From Phorcus lineatus (lineage: Eukaryota; Mollusca; Gastropoda; Trochida; Trochidae): a DNA stretch of 64,000 nt. Positions 11,778 through 22,003 of this stretch are shown piece by piece. Within the stretch, counting starts at the first letter, position 1; every line of letters starts with the position of its first letter. The notes beneath the pieces are model-generated. The model was not told where the DNA came from, did no database searches, and saw only the letters and a program-made list of their open reading frames with translations. The stretch spans positions 11,135,016 to 11,199,015 of the forward strand of contig OV121098.1 in assembly GCA_921293015.1 (NCBI GenBank), read 5' to 3'. The translations under genes and the position numbers were made by a program.

Positions 11778-11866
11778 CTTGCCATCCTGAATCATTTTGT
11801 TGTACTCTATTACAGTTTCTGTGACATCATCTTTTGTGTCAAAGGTCTGAAGATGTAATGTTCTAT
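11778..11866 (-). CDS. Host receptor-like gene, exon 4 of 7
   Basis: The 89-nt exon has acceptor GGGTTTCAG and donor GGTTAGTT. It reads RTLHLQTFDTKDD, then ETVIEYNKMIQDGK. This is the second strand of the ligand fold (L-x-L-x-x-x-D-T-x-D-D) with its following helix. Transposon sequence lies close on both sides: a hAT-type MITE begins 13 nt upstream of the acceptor, and a foldback element ends 56 nt beyond the exon on the donor side. Confidence 0.75.
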
Positions 11867-11879
11867 CTGAAACCCAAAC

Positions 11880-12304
11880 CAGTGTTCGCGTTAACGCATA
11901 AACCTGCGTTTTTCATGCATAAAAATCATATAAACACGCAATATATATTGTAAATGCGTGTTAAGTTAATATTTTTAAATAATGTTAAAAAATCCTTCTA
12001 AGCTGATTGTCTGATTAGGATGTCCTGACAAAAATCAATCGAAACCTGAAAATCCCGTTGCTAAAATCCCTGTCATTGGTTACTTTACCGATGGAATTAC
12101 CCGGAGGTTGTTTGTTTCATCCAATCAGAGCGATGTTTACAAGTGATTATTATCAAGTCTCATGCTTTATAATATTACGAAGTTCGGAAAGGCAGCTAGT
12201 TACTTTCACAGGCATGTGGCTGCATTTGTTTTATCATCAAAACTGAACGGTAATTTATTATTTCATTTCTGCACGCACTGTATAAAAACCTACCGCGAAC
12301 ACTG
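11880..12304. mobile_element. hAT-type MITE, 425 bp, next to host exon 4
   Basis: CAGTGTTCGCG and its complement form the ends, and CCAAAC stands on both sides (11874-11879 and 12305-12310). Subterminal ACGCA/TGCGT motifs resemble those at the right end of the complete hAT at 24564-27526, whose termini also begin CAGTGTT. That element's transposase may have mobilised this one. Only 13 nt separate it from the host acceptor at 11867. Confidence 0.75.
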
Positions 12305-12369
12305 CCAAACAAACTGAAAATATACAAATAATATTTTTTTAAATTAAAAAATAAAATAGACTTCCTTAA

Positions 12370-12841
12370 AGAGCCACTCGGTGAGTTGTTGGAGTCATAT
12401 ATGCTAAACTTTATCAATGGTGTCATTTGATCGCAAAGTATCCACTGTTACCAAAAAGACACCTTTTAAAGCTTATTGGGTTTTTTTTACAGTGACAATA
12501 GGAAGGTAGAACGTCGCAATTATGATCGAAAATCGGACAGTGGCGCGCGTCAAATGGTCAAACGTAATTTTGGAGACTTAACTAAAACAGCTAGGGAGGC
12601 ACTTAGGAGTTGATAGCGTATGTTAGGTTATATAATTAATATCCATGTGCATTGGACGTGATATCTGCACCTCTGTGCATTTATGAGGCTGTTTTTAGAT
12701 TTTCATGGAAAACCAGTACTTGTCAGATATATGTCTTTAGGAAATGAAAAGTTAAAATGTTTTGATTTTATATCTCTACATATGACATTTAGCTTCGTAT
12801 CAAAGGTAAATAATATATTATGAAAATCAAGGAGTGGCTCT
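12370..12841. mobile_element. TTAA-flanked MITE (piggyBac-like), 472 bp
   Basis: The ends AGAGCCACTC and GAGTGGCTCT are inverted repeats with TTAA on both sides (12366-12369 and 12842-12845). TTAA duplication is the piggyBac hallmark, although Kolobok elements share it. The termini differ from those of the piggyBac family at 36996, so it belongs to another family. Confidence 0.65.
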
Positions 12842-12956
12842 TTAAGAATGTTTTTCATATTTCTCTGATTTAGATATGAGTAAAATGTCTTTTGCAAGTC
12901 ATGGTATCAATACTTCATATATCTTGTACAATTATATTAAAATAACAATATCTCAC

Positions 12957-13091
12957 CTTCAAGAACCCCTGGGTAGACACCTTTATTGATGTCCATCACA
13001 GCAAATTTGGCAAAGGATTCACAATTTGGCTGTACATCATAACTTGATCCACGAGTGTAAATGTCGAAATAACTTGCAATATGGATTTCAC
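12957..13091 (-). CDS. Host receptor-like gene, exon 3 of 7: start of the ANF-receptor fold
   Basis: The acceptor CTGTATAG is at 13092 and the donor GGTGAGA at 12956. The 135-nt exon starts with two bases of a split Gly codon and ends with one base of an Asp codon. It reads EIHIASYFDIYTRG, then CESFAKFAVMDINKGVYPG. A first beta strand followed by a helix carrying A-x-x-D-I-N is the usual opening of the type I periplasmic-binding fold. Confidence 0.75.
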
Positions 13092-13335
13092 CTATACAGA
13101 AAAAAAAAATGAAAGAAATTCTAGAAAAAGTGTGGTGTCATCCAAAAAAGTCTTTGCGCTTAATTCGCTTTAACTTAACGTAAGTACTCTTGGCAAGTTT
13201 AATCTCCTTTGAGAAATTTTAAATATATATCTAAAGACAACATTAATAATGCAATCAAACATCAAAATTTGATTAATTGAAGTATTTCACGCAGATTCTT
13301 GTACATTCATTGATCAACTGTCTAGCTGTGCATTG

Positions 13336-13860
13336 TTAACCCTTAAGATGCGGGCCATGGGCTGGTCAGGGAGGAATTTAGCTTGGCCCGCATGATGCAG
13401 GTTTCACACTTAGTTATCTCACGCTAACTCATTATCGCTGCAATACCCACTTATTGTATGGCAGTAGTGTCAATTCAACGCTTGTACTTTTGACCTTGCT
13501 GCCACTTAGCTACCAAGTTTTGTTTCGTTGGAGTTCTAAATCATGCGGGTACATGTTCTGAAAGTTATGCAAACATTGATAATGTCTATTGTACCCAAAA
13601 TAAGCATAACAATCGCTCAATTTCCCCCACTCCCCGCTGTTAATAGCCTAAGGGCACCTTCTACCCTCTCGCACGAGCTTACTGAGCTGGCACGTGCTAT
13701 CCTTTATTTAGACGCATATGCACACCCTCTTATCACACGCTCTATGATCTGAATCCGTGGGCAGATTTCAATACGGTTGGGCATATTTCAATACGGTTGG
13801 GCATATTTCAATACGGTTGGGCATATTTCAATACAGTTGGGCAGATTTCAATATGGTTCG
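13336..13860 (+). mobile_element. Old, truncated piggyBac left end (copy D) with 20-bp tandem repeats
   Basis: TTAACCCTTAAGATGCGGG at 13336 matches the left terminus of piggyBac copies A and B. Similarity to 36996-37470 continues for about 400 bp with many changes, including a region rich in CCCCCACTCCCCGC and the CTCGCACGAGCTTAC motif. At 13758-13860 the corresponding GGCGGATTTCAATA motif is amplified as about five 20-bp units (GGGCATATTTCAATACGGTT). No transposase or right end remains. Confidence 0.65.
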
Positions 13861-14121
13861 GATTATTTGAAAGTAGTGGTGTAACAATTCATCGATAGTA
13901 TTGATGTTTGCATCGTCTACTACGCAATACGAGTGCGTCGATACAAAACACATTTAGACTTTATATCATGATACATATATCATGGGGGTCAATGATACAT
14001 TGATGTATCGCAATAAGAGACAATATATCGTGATACTATTAACTTAATTTGTTTCGAACATTTAACTATTTAAGCTGACAAATATTTTATTCTGTTTTAG
14101 AGATTACACTGATTAGACAAA

Positions 14122-14217
14122 CACTGCGCTGAAATTCAGTGTTGCATAGAACCCACTGCGCTGAAATTCAGTGTTGCATAGAACCCACTGCGCTGAAATA
14201 CAGTGTTGCATAGAACC
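14122..14217. repeat. Three tandem copies of a 32-bp unit
   Basis: Units starting CACTGCGCTGAAAT lie at 14122, 14154 and 14186 and differ by one or two bases. Confidence 0.9.
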
Positions 14218-15129
14218 CAAACCCTACTAGTAGTACAGTTCTCTACTGCTCAAAACCAGCAGACTAACGGGTAAATGGTAGACTTGGCAAGTCTGTTATT
14301 CATGTAGTGTGAAAGCCTCAGGCCAGATGAACACACTATTACAAGAGTCAAATTACATAGTTGAAATTATAAACAATACAATGACTCGGTAAGTACATTC
14401 TTTACTGCTTAGTAAACAATCCCTATTCAACTGAATAAAATATGTTAAAACATTTTAGTGACATTCAGGGGTGGAAATAACCCATTGCCCGACGCCCGAG
14501 TCCAGTGATTTATTCAGTCGGGCAAGTCAAATTGCTTACAACACTGTACCGTTGTCCAGTAGACTCTTACAGTATTCAGTTGCATATAAATAAAAAGCAA
14601 AACTCATCATGATTTTATTTTTTAAAAATTAAATGAGTAAATAAAATCGAAATCTTAAGTTCGTATCACTGTCGATGTTTTGATTTCGAGGTAATCTAGA
14701 GTTACCTTTCTTGGATCAGTGACGCATGGATGAAGGAAAAGTCTAACAGGTCGTTGGTGATTTCCCAGAATTCAGTTCGCTGTCATATCTCGCGCGTATA
14801 GGCCTACTGATGAACATTTATGAGATCATGCAACATTAAAAATGAGCAGCTTGCAGTTTCCGAGAAATAATGCCTTGTTTCTAATTTTGTTATCTTCCAA
14901 ACAACAGTGGGGGGACAATGGGAGGGGGTAGCGTCAGTACATTCGTCCGTTAAACTTCGTGTCCGGCTCATAACTTGGCAACTAATCAACAATATCAATT
15001 CAAACTAGTCTGGACTTTTTTATTGTATCTGATGAAATATTTGATATGACCTTGGACTCTGATATTTCAAAGATCTAAAGATCTCAATATTGGACAACAA
15101 GAGTGGATAACAGGTGATTTTGATGTACT

Positions 15130-16330
15130 TGTTATTACATTTTCCCCTGATTTTGATAACCTATTGGTGATAAACACCCAAAAGAGACTGGAAGAAATGA
15201 ATAGACTTTTATCTTCTGGAGGAAAAAAAATTTAACTCTTATTGGTTAAATTACAGTGATAAAAACTTTAGCAATTTCTAAGTAAGTTCATATCTTTAAC
15301 TCTTTCCCTAACCCTCCTGTTGAATTTATTATTACAGCCCTTGAAAAAATATTTTTAAATCCATATATGGAATGAAAAAAATGGATAAAATTCAAAGAAA
15401 TGTTCTGAAAACAAATATGAGGATGGGGGTTTGAGAATGATTGACACAAACAGATTCATAGATGCTTTGAAATCATCCACCTTAAGGTTGTATCTGAAGA
15501 AAACTATTAATAAGCCTTGTCAGATACCTTTTGATGATATTCTTAATTTTGGAGCTATATGGAACTCTGATATATATATTTGAAGATAAAAAATTCTTTT
15601 TGGCAAGATGTATTGAAGGTTTGGAAGTTATTCCAAAAAACACAATATGTTGATCCTTATACTTTCTATAATATTTTACCCCAACCTCTTTGGTTTAATC
15701 ACAATTTTAAAAATACATTTCATTTTGTAAAAGATTAGGCAAATAAATGAATAATGACTATCCATGACATGTGTGATAAAAACGGTTTATTATCAATGGA
15801 ATCTTTAAAAGAAAAATGCTGCATCAAAGGTACATTTCTTGATTATAATTACTTACTATATATATTGCCTAACTCATGGAAGCATGTATACCGTTACCCA
15901 CTCTTCTATAGAAATGAATACCAGATGCATAAATGTTACTGAATGCCAGTTGAATTTAATGAAAACATCCAAAGGCTCTAGACTTTTTTATGACATACTT
16001 ATCTCAAAAGACAAATATTCTAACATCTGTAGCAAATGGAAACTTCATTTCATGAAACTACATTTACAAGAAACATTTACAAGATATATGAAGGCAATAA
16101 AAGACACTAAATTACTAGATTTTCAATATAGATTTCTTCATGGTACCATATACACTCAAAGAGAATTACTCAGAATGAAAAAGGTTGACAATAGCTTATT
16201 AAATGTTGCTTTTGTAAGAATGTTGATGAGAGTGTTTGTCATGTATACTGGGAATGTGAGGAGACACAAATCTTTTGGAATAATCTACAGGTTTGGCTTA
16301 ATAATTAATTTCCAACTCCAGTGATAATTT
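15130..16330 (+). pseudogene. Decayed LINE ORF2 C-terminal fragment
   Basis: Broken frames read KIQRNVL, then EDGGLRMIDTNRFIDALKSS, and farther on SKGSRLFYDILI, LLDFQYRFLHGTIYTQREL and a cysteine-poor remnant ending RHKSFGIIYRFGLIIN. The order is that of the region after the reverse transcriptase in L1/Tx1-like ORF2 proteins. Many frameshifts and stops and high AT content show that it is old. It lies inside the hAT-like element at 14466-18361. Confidence 0.6.
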
Positions 16331-17240
16331 CTAAACTTTTTTTCTAGTTTGTTACTCAACACCAAAACAAATTAATTAATCACATCATTATTTCTGCTGA
16401 AAGATATATTTATCTGAGCAATATTAAAATACATCACTAAAGTTAAACATGTATTTAAAAACTTTGAAGCAAGTATTTTTTGTGGAAAATTTTATTGCAA
16501 CCTAAAACAATAAATATCATGATTTTTTATAATAAATGGTGTCTCCTCTCTCCAGTTCTTGAATTCCATATTCAAATTACCTGTTGTACTCTTTATTGTT
16601 CGTTTATTCAATATTGCTTATGTATTCTGCATTGCCTGTATGTAACTATATACATTGGGAACTAATAAAAAAAATCCAAATATATCCAAAAAATATTTTG
16701 ATTGATTTTATAACTGTTTTCTTAAGTTTAGGTAAGGACAAATCAAAAGTTGGATCAATATTTTGGCGTCTATTGACAATTGCTATGTGAGAAGTCAAAC
16801 TGTTCCATGAAGACAATTGTCAATTATTAAGCTTTTGTGTCCCTAATCAACATTTATGTCCTTTTAATCTTCCAAAAAAATTCTAGATATATTCCAAATT
16901 GCTAAGGCATCAATCAAATTACAAGCAAACACTCATAACATTTATAAGGTTATCTTTTGGGTGAGAGCGTATCTTTTCCCTCTGCGTATCCTTATCCGAC
17001 ACGGCTGAAAACTCATAAATATTTATTTGGACGCAACGCAGCGTATCATACTCGCGTATAACATGCTGTATTTCTGGTAATAAGGAACCCAGTTCAGAAT
17101 CATCAACGACACGTTAGACTTTGCCCTCACCCGTGATGCATGCGGACATAATTCACTAAGCTCCGAACATCAATAGTTCTGCTATCATTAATCGTAATTT
17201 CGTTGAGAGCTAGTTACAATTCCCGGAAAGGGACTATACA

Positions 17241-17640
17241 GTGAATTCGTATCCAAAATCAAACTTGTACAAAGAAACATTAACTTTTTTTAGAAGATCG
17301 TAAAAGTTACATTTTTCGAAGGAGCAAATTACCGCTACGGCTACCTCATCAAAGAATTATTTCTTAGTGACTTTCTCTTATGTATAAAATAATACTTGAT
17401 AAAAAATGATGTCAACCATAAAAAATATAAGATTAGACAGATTTTTTTAGGCTGCGTAAACTTATGTTTTCTTGAGAGTCGAAACGTAAATATATCGGAC
17501 ATAAAACTTAGTAAAATATTAATACTCAGCAATGACAGATAGACGTAGCTTCTAATTTACTAGATAAAAATATAATAAAATTAGGAGTACGTTTCGGTAA
17601 GATTCACGGAGGTACGAGGTGTTTTTGGATACGAATTTAC
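17241..17640. mobile_element. 400-bp inverted-repeat element (MITE)
   Basis: It begins GTGAATTCGTATCCAAAA and ends with the complement of GTAAATTCGTATCCAAAA, one mismatch in 18. The interior is AT-rich. No clear target duplication was seen, so the superfamily is open. Confidence 0.55.
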
Positions 17641-18448
17641 CACAGAAATAGGCCGTCGTGTGCGGTTCTAAAATAATGCTTTGCGAAACATCAAAAAAGC
17701 TCTTGATCGATAGGTTCTTTTGATGGTTTACATTAGCAACAAAAAAAGACGATGTTCACAACGAAATTTTATGATTCAGCAAAAAGGAAAGGGGGTTTCA
17801 CAAGTCTTCGATGGAAACGTCTCCGTGGGTTTGGTAGATATATATATTCAAATAAAAATGCAATGACAGGTGAAATTAGTTTCAATGATCTATCTCTGAC
17901 ATAAGGGAATAGAAATACATTTCTTGAGAGAACCTCTAGTTTTAAAATAGTCCATTTGAAATCTCATGTACTATATATAAACAAAAATAGTTTTGTGTAA
18001 TGTTAAAATTTTAGTGTTGCAGATCCTAGCCTTCTTGACTGACAAACCTTTATTTTTTATATTATATGCTGTGTTTTTAAAAACTGTTTTAAGAGGTGTA
18101 TAAAATCACTCTCTGAGAGAGTCAAATTACATGTTTAATAATTATAGGTAATTCAAAACCATACTCACCTAAATTGTTTTTTCTTTATTAAAAACAGACT
18201 GTAGTTATAATACATTACTTCATTACAAAATTTTATCGTGGACAGATCTTTAGTATTTCATCCGAAACAGTGATACAGTGGGATGGAAAACAGGGCAAGT
18301 GATTTAACAATTGCTGCTGTACCTGAGTCCAGTAGCAAATAAAAAGTTATTTCCACCCCTGACATTATGTACATATAAGCACAAAATATAAACTTGCATA
18401 ACTCAACTACTTGGACTTAGTGTTGGTGAAAGGTAAATTTAGAAAAGG

Positions 18449-18450
<2 letters not shown>

Positions 18451-18479
<29 letters not shown>

Positions 18480-18486
18480 CATACAT

Positions 18487-18531
<45 letters not shown>

Positions 18532-18533
18532 AA
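18451..18533. repeat. Compound microsatellite (ACAT)n(ACAG)n
   Basis: A run of ACAT units turns directly into a run of ACAG units. Confidence 0.95.
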
Positions 18534-18645
18534 ACAAAAGCCTGGAAATTATTTGAATCCGCGACCAGTTTCACATTATTCAGAATTTTTTTAAACCGGT
18601 CGGGGATTCAAATCATTTCCAGACTTTATTTATTTTTTTTATCTA

Positions 18646-19394
18646 CAGTCAGACCTCGATAATCCGAACACTTCCGTTTTTCATCAAAAACGTTCGGACT
18701 ACTGAAACGAACCAAATCTACAGACAGACGACAACGTATTACGAATATCTAATGAGTTTTATTTCATATACACATAACAACTGGGATACATATATTAATA
18801 AACAATCAATGCACAAAAGCATTTCTGGACACTCACTCAGGTTTGAAGAATTTGCCGATTTGCCGATAGAATGTCCAAATTCCTGTCCAAAATGTTTGCA
18901 TATGAAATCAAAACTGGCCTTTACATTTTCCTGCTTAAATCTCTTCTCTTTTTTGTACGGCAGTAATTTCGAATCGTTTACGCTTAGGGGCGGGACCTCA
19001 TTCTGACACGATATCTATAACTATATCAAACAAATCACAAACTCCAGATACACAAAGTGAGACATCTCAATTTATTACAATCACAAACTGCTGACACGCT
19101 CAACTCCCGTGTCAATCCACTGTCATTGATGTTTACCGATTCAATCAGCGTGGTGCTCGCTTGACTAGTGGATTACCGAACGCTTTGATGAACAGTCGGA
19201 TTAATGAAGCAGAAATAGCTGTAATGAACTAATCCGTTACAACAATTTTAATGTTCGGATACGGAGACTGAATCAACGGATAAATGAATCAACATTTAAT
19301 GAGTTTATATAGAGATTAGTTTGGTTACAGTTTGCTACCGTTCGGATAATGCGAGATTCGGATTATCGGTGGCCGGATTATTGGGGTCTGACTG
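18646..19394. mobile_element. pogo/mariner-like MITE, 749 bp, TA target duplication
   Basis: The ends CAGTCAGACCTCGATAATCC and the complement of CAGTCAGACCCCAATAATCC differ at two of 20 positions. TA flanks both ends (18644-18645 and 19395-19396). Ends starting CAGT with TA duplication are typical of pogo/Tigger elements. TTCGGAT/ATCCGAA motifs recur inside. There is no transposase. Confidence 0.78.
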
Positions 19395-19934
19395 TATTTA
19401 TTACTTGAACTATAACACTTTTTATGTTTTCTTCATAAGGGCTAGTAATGTTTTAATTCAACCAACTAAAGTTTTGGAAACATGCTGTAACATACGACTA
19501 GCATATTTCAATAAGTGATTGATTATTAACCTGTGCGGTTTAGCGAGTACGGCGTTTTTGCGTCAAATGCCTAAAAACTGATTGTGACGTTATAATTCTG
19601 TAACTCTAATTCTATAATTCTACTGTGTGATATCAAAATTTATCATCCAAAACTGTGTTCCACAGGAGCTATCGCTTGTGGAAGATCAAGCGATATCTCC
19701 TAGGAGATATTGTTTTGACAGTAGATATTGAACAATGCCCTGTTACAGTCAAGTTCATGACATCACAGTTGTTTTTCATCATCAAGTAATGACATCACAA
19801 TGCTATGACGTCATAAACATGACGACGTCACAATGCTGTGACATCACCGCACTGAGAGTTTTAGAGTAGTACAGTGTTCAGAAATATAATTTTTTCAGGG
19901 AATCGAAATGAAAACTGATTTTGAATGATAAATA
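19395..19934. other. Intergenic or intronic spacer with short palindromes
   Basis: Small inverted repeats occur at 19670-19720 (ATCGCTTGTGGAAGATCAAGCGAT) split over short arms, and several TGACGTCA-like motifs at 19790-19850. No gene was recognised. Confidence 0.4.
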
Positions 19935-20082
19935 GAATCTCACCCTCGTGTCTTCTGATATCAAATATATCAACACTCGTTGATAAAAGTAAAAATATCC
20001 TCGGCAAGCCTCGTATATTTGTAACTTTTATCAACTCGTGTTGATATATATTTGATATCAGAAGACACTTGGGTGAGATTCT
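19935..20082. repeat. Long imperfect inverted repeat
   Basis: The left arm starts GAATCTCACC at 19935. The right arm ends GGTGAGATTC at 20082. Each arm is about 70 nt and the apex is near 20005-20010. The right arm recurs in the second duplication unit from 21006 and, diverged, at 33553-33645. Confidence 0.85.
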
Positions 20083-20244
20083 CCATATATATATATTAAC
20101 ACAAAAAAATCTGCTTTATAGTTCAAGTAATAAATAGATTATATATATATATATATATATATATAAAAAGATAAAAAATGACACACGGCCAACATTGCCC
20201 CAACATGTTTCATTGATATCTTCAGGGAGTCTTACAAAAAAAAG

Positions 20245-20996
20245 TTATGACGTTATGATGTCACAATACAATTGACATAACAATGGTATGACGTCACAAT
20301 ATAGCAAGCGGTAGGATGGACACAACTGACACATTATTCTATCATTTGTATCCATTTTGTAGAATGGGAATATTTTGAATTTAATGTCTTCGTCTTTTGC
20401 AAAGGTATCCAAGTGGGCACTAAGTGGTATACAACGTGTCTCAGGACATTTTATTTGTTGTTTATGGACGCGGACTTTGTCTCTGAGGCACTCAGTTTGT
20501 CCAATATATTCACCGGAACACCCTTGACATATAATGACATATATGACGTATTTTGATGCACAATCAATATTGGAGCGCACATAAAATCTCTCGTTTCTGT
20601 TTATGAATTTTATACTGGAATCTTCAAAAATATATGGACATGTTCCACAATTACCTCTGTTACATTTAGAAACTCTGTACTCTGGAGAGGTAGTGTTTGA
20701 GTCAAATCTTGCCTTAGTTAAGCACTGTTTTAAATTTTTACTTTGGCGTTTACTTTTGATAAAATTAACATCATCAATTATTTTGGACATTTTTTCATCA
20801 CACATGGTGTGTTTTGCCTAATGCTCTGGAAAATATCTGGATTGAGTGGATTATGTGTTGAAACATATGCAATATCAATTGTTTCAGATTTCTCTTTCTT
20901 CCTTACTGTTAAAAGTTCTCTTCTATTGATGGATTTTGCTTTATTGATTCCATCCTCAACCAGAAACGGCGGGTATCCTCTTTTATGAAGTAACAC
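20245..20996 (-). pseudogene. Penelope-like element 3' fragment with GIY-YIG nuclease, first tandem copy
   Basis: On the minus strand a first frame reads LLHKRGYPPFLVEDGINKAK, then RRELLTVRKK and STHNPLNPDIF, which is the region after the reverse transcriptase. A frame change near 20800 leads to a 186-codon frame with CNRGNCGTC, then YVIYVIICQGCSGEYIGQT and LRDKVRVHK. YVI...YIG with the following Arg and His is the GIY-YIG core of Penelope endonucleases. The catalytic Glu region near the C-terminus is lost or shifted, so it is probably dead. GTAAGACTCCCTGAAGATAT follows, a typical 3' trailer of such elements. Confidence 0.75.
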
Positions 20997-21249
20997 TTTA
21001 ACCCTTCGGCAAGCCTCGTATATTTGTAACTTTTATCAACTCGTGTTGATATATATTTGATATCAGAAGACACTTGGGTGAGATTCTCCATATATATATA
21101 TTAACACAAAAAAATCTGCTTTATAGTTCAAGTAATAAATAGATTATATATATATATATATATATATATAAAAAGATAAAAAATGACACACGGCCAACAT
21201 TGCCCCAACATGTTTCATTGATATCTTCAGGGAGTCTTACAAAAAAAAG

Positions 21250-22003
21250 TTATGACGTTATGATGTCACAATACAATTGACATAACAATGGTATGACGTC
21301 ACAATATAGCAAGCGGTAGGATGGACACAACTGACACATTATTCTATCATTTGTATCCATTTTGTAGAATGGGAATATTTTGAATTTAATGTCTTCGTCT
21401 TTTGCAAAGGTATCCAAGTGGGCACTAAGTGGTATACAACGTGTCTCAGGACATTTTATTTGTTGTTTATGGACGCGGACTTTGTCTCTGAGGCACTCAG
21501 TTTGTCCAATATATTCACCGGAACACCCTTGACATATAATGACATATATGACGTATTTTGATGCACAATCAATATTGGAGCGCACATAAAATCTCTCGTT
21601 TCTGTTTATGAATTTTATACTGGAATCTTCAAAAATATATGGACATGTTCCACAATTACCTCTGTTACATTTAGAAACTCTGTACTCTGGAGAGGTAGTG
21701 TTTGAGTCAAATCTTGCCTTAGTTAAGCACTGTTTTAAATTTTTACTTTGGCGTTTACTTTTGATAAAATTAACATCATCAATTATTTTGGACATTTTTT
21801 CATCACACATGGTGTGTTTTGCCTAATGCTCTGGAAAATATCTGGATTGAGTGGATTATGTGTTGAAACATATGCAATATCAATTGTTTCAGATTTCTCT
21901 TTCTTCCTTACTGTTAAAAGTTCTCTTCTATTGATGGATTTTGCTTTATTGATTCCATCCTCAACCAGAAACGGCGGGTATCCTCTTTTATGAAGTAACA
22001 CTT
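21250..22003 (-). pseudogene. Penelope-like element 3' fragment, second tandem copy, joined to piggyBac C
   Basis: Same 186-codon nuclease frame as the first copy. At 22003-22006 the element stops at a TTAA occupied by piggyBac copy C. The upstream part of the same Penelope element resumes at 31436 on the far side: its frame reads IQGISDSENFK before the gap and VLLHKRGYPPFLV after it. The frame is open across the junction once piggyBac C and one TTAA are removed. Confidence 0.75.

Larger units (their letters stand above)
14466..18361. mobile_element. hAT-like element, 3.9 kb, without intact transposase
   Basis: CAGGGGTGGAAATAAC at 14466 and its exact complement ending at 18361 form 16-bp inverted termini. 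ACATT flanks both ends (14461-14465 and 18362-18366), a 5-bp duplication as in the hAT branch with 5-bp target sites. The interior has no hAT transposase. It holds a decayed LINE fragment and a 400-bp inverted-repeat element, so this is a non-autonomous derivative that collected other insertions. Confidence 0.7.

Noticed and set aside
18411..18662. Open frame with HTYIHTY and RQTD repeats
   Set aside because: It is a translation of the (ACAT)n(ACAG)n microsatellite.
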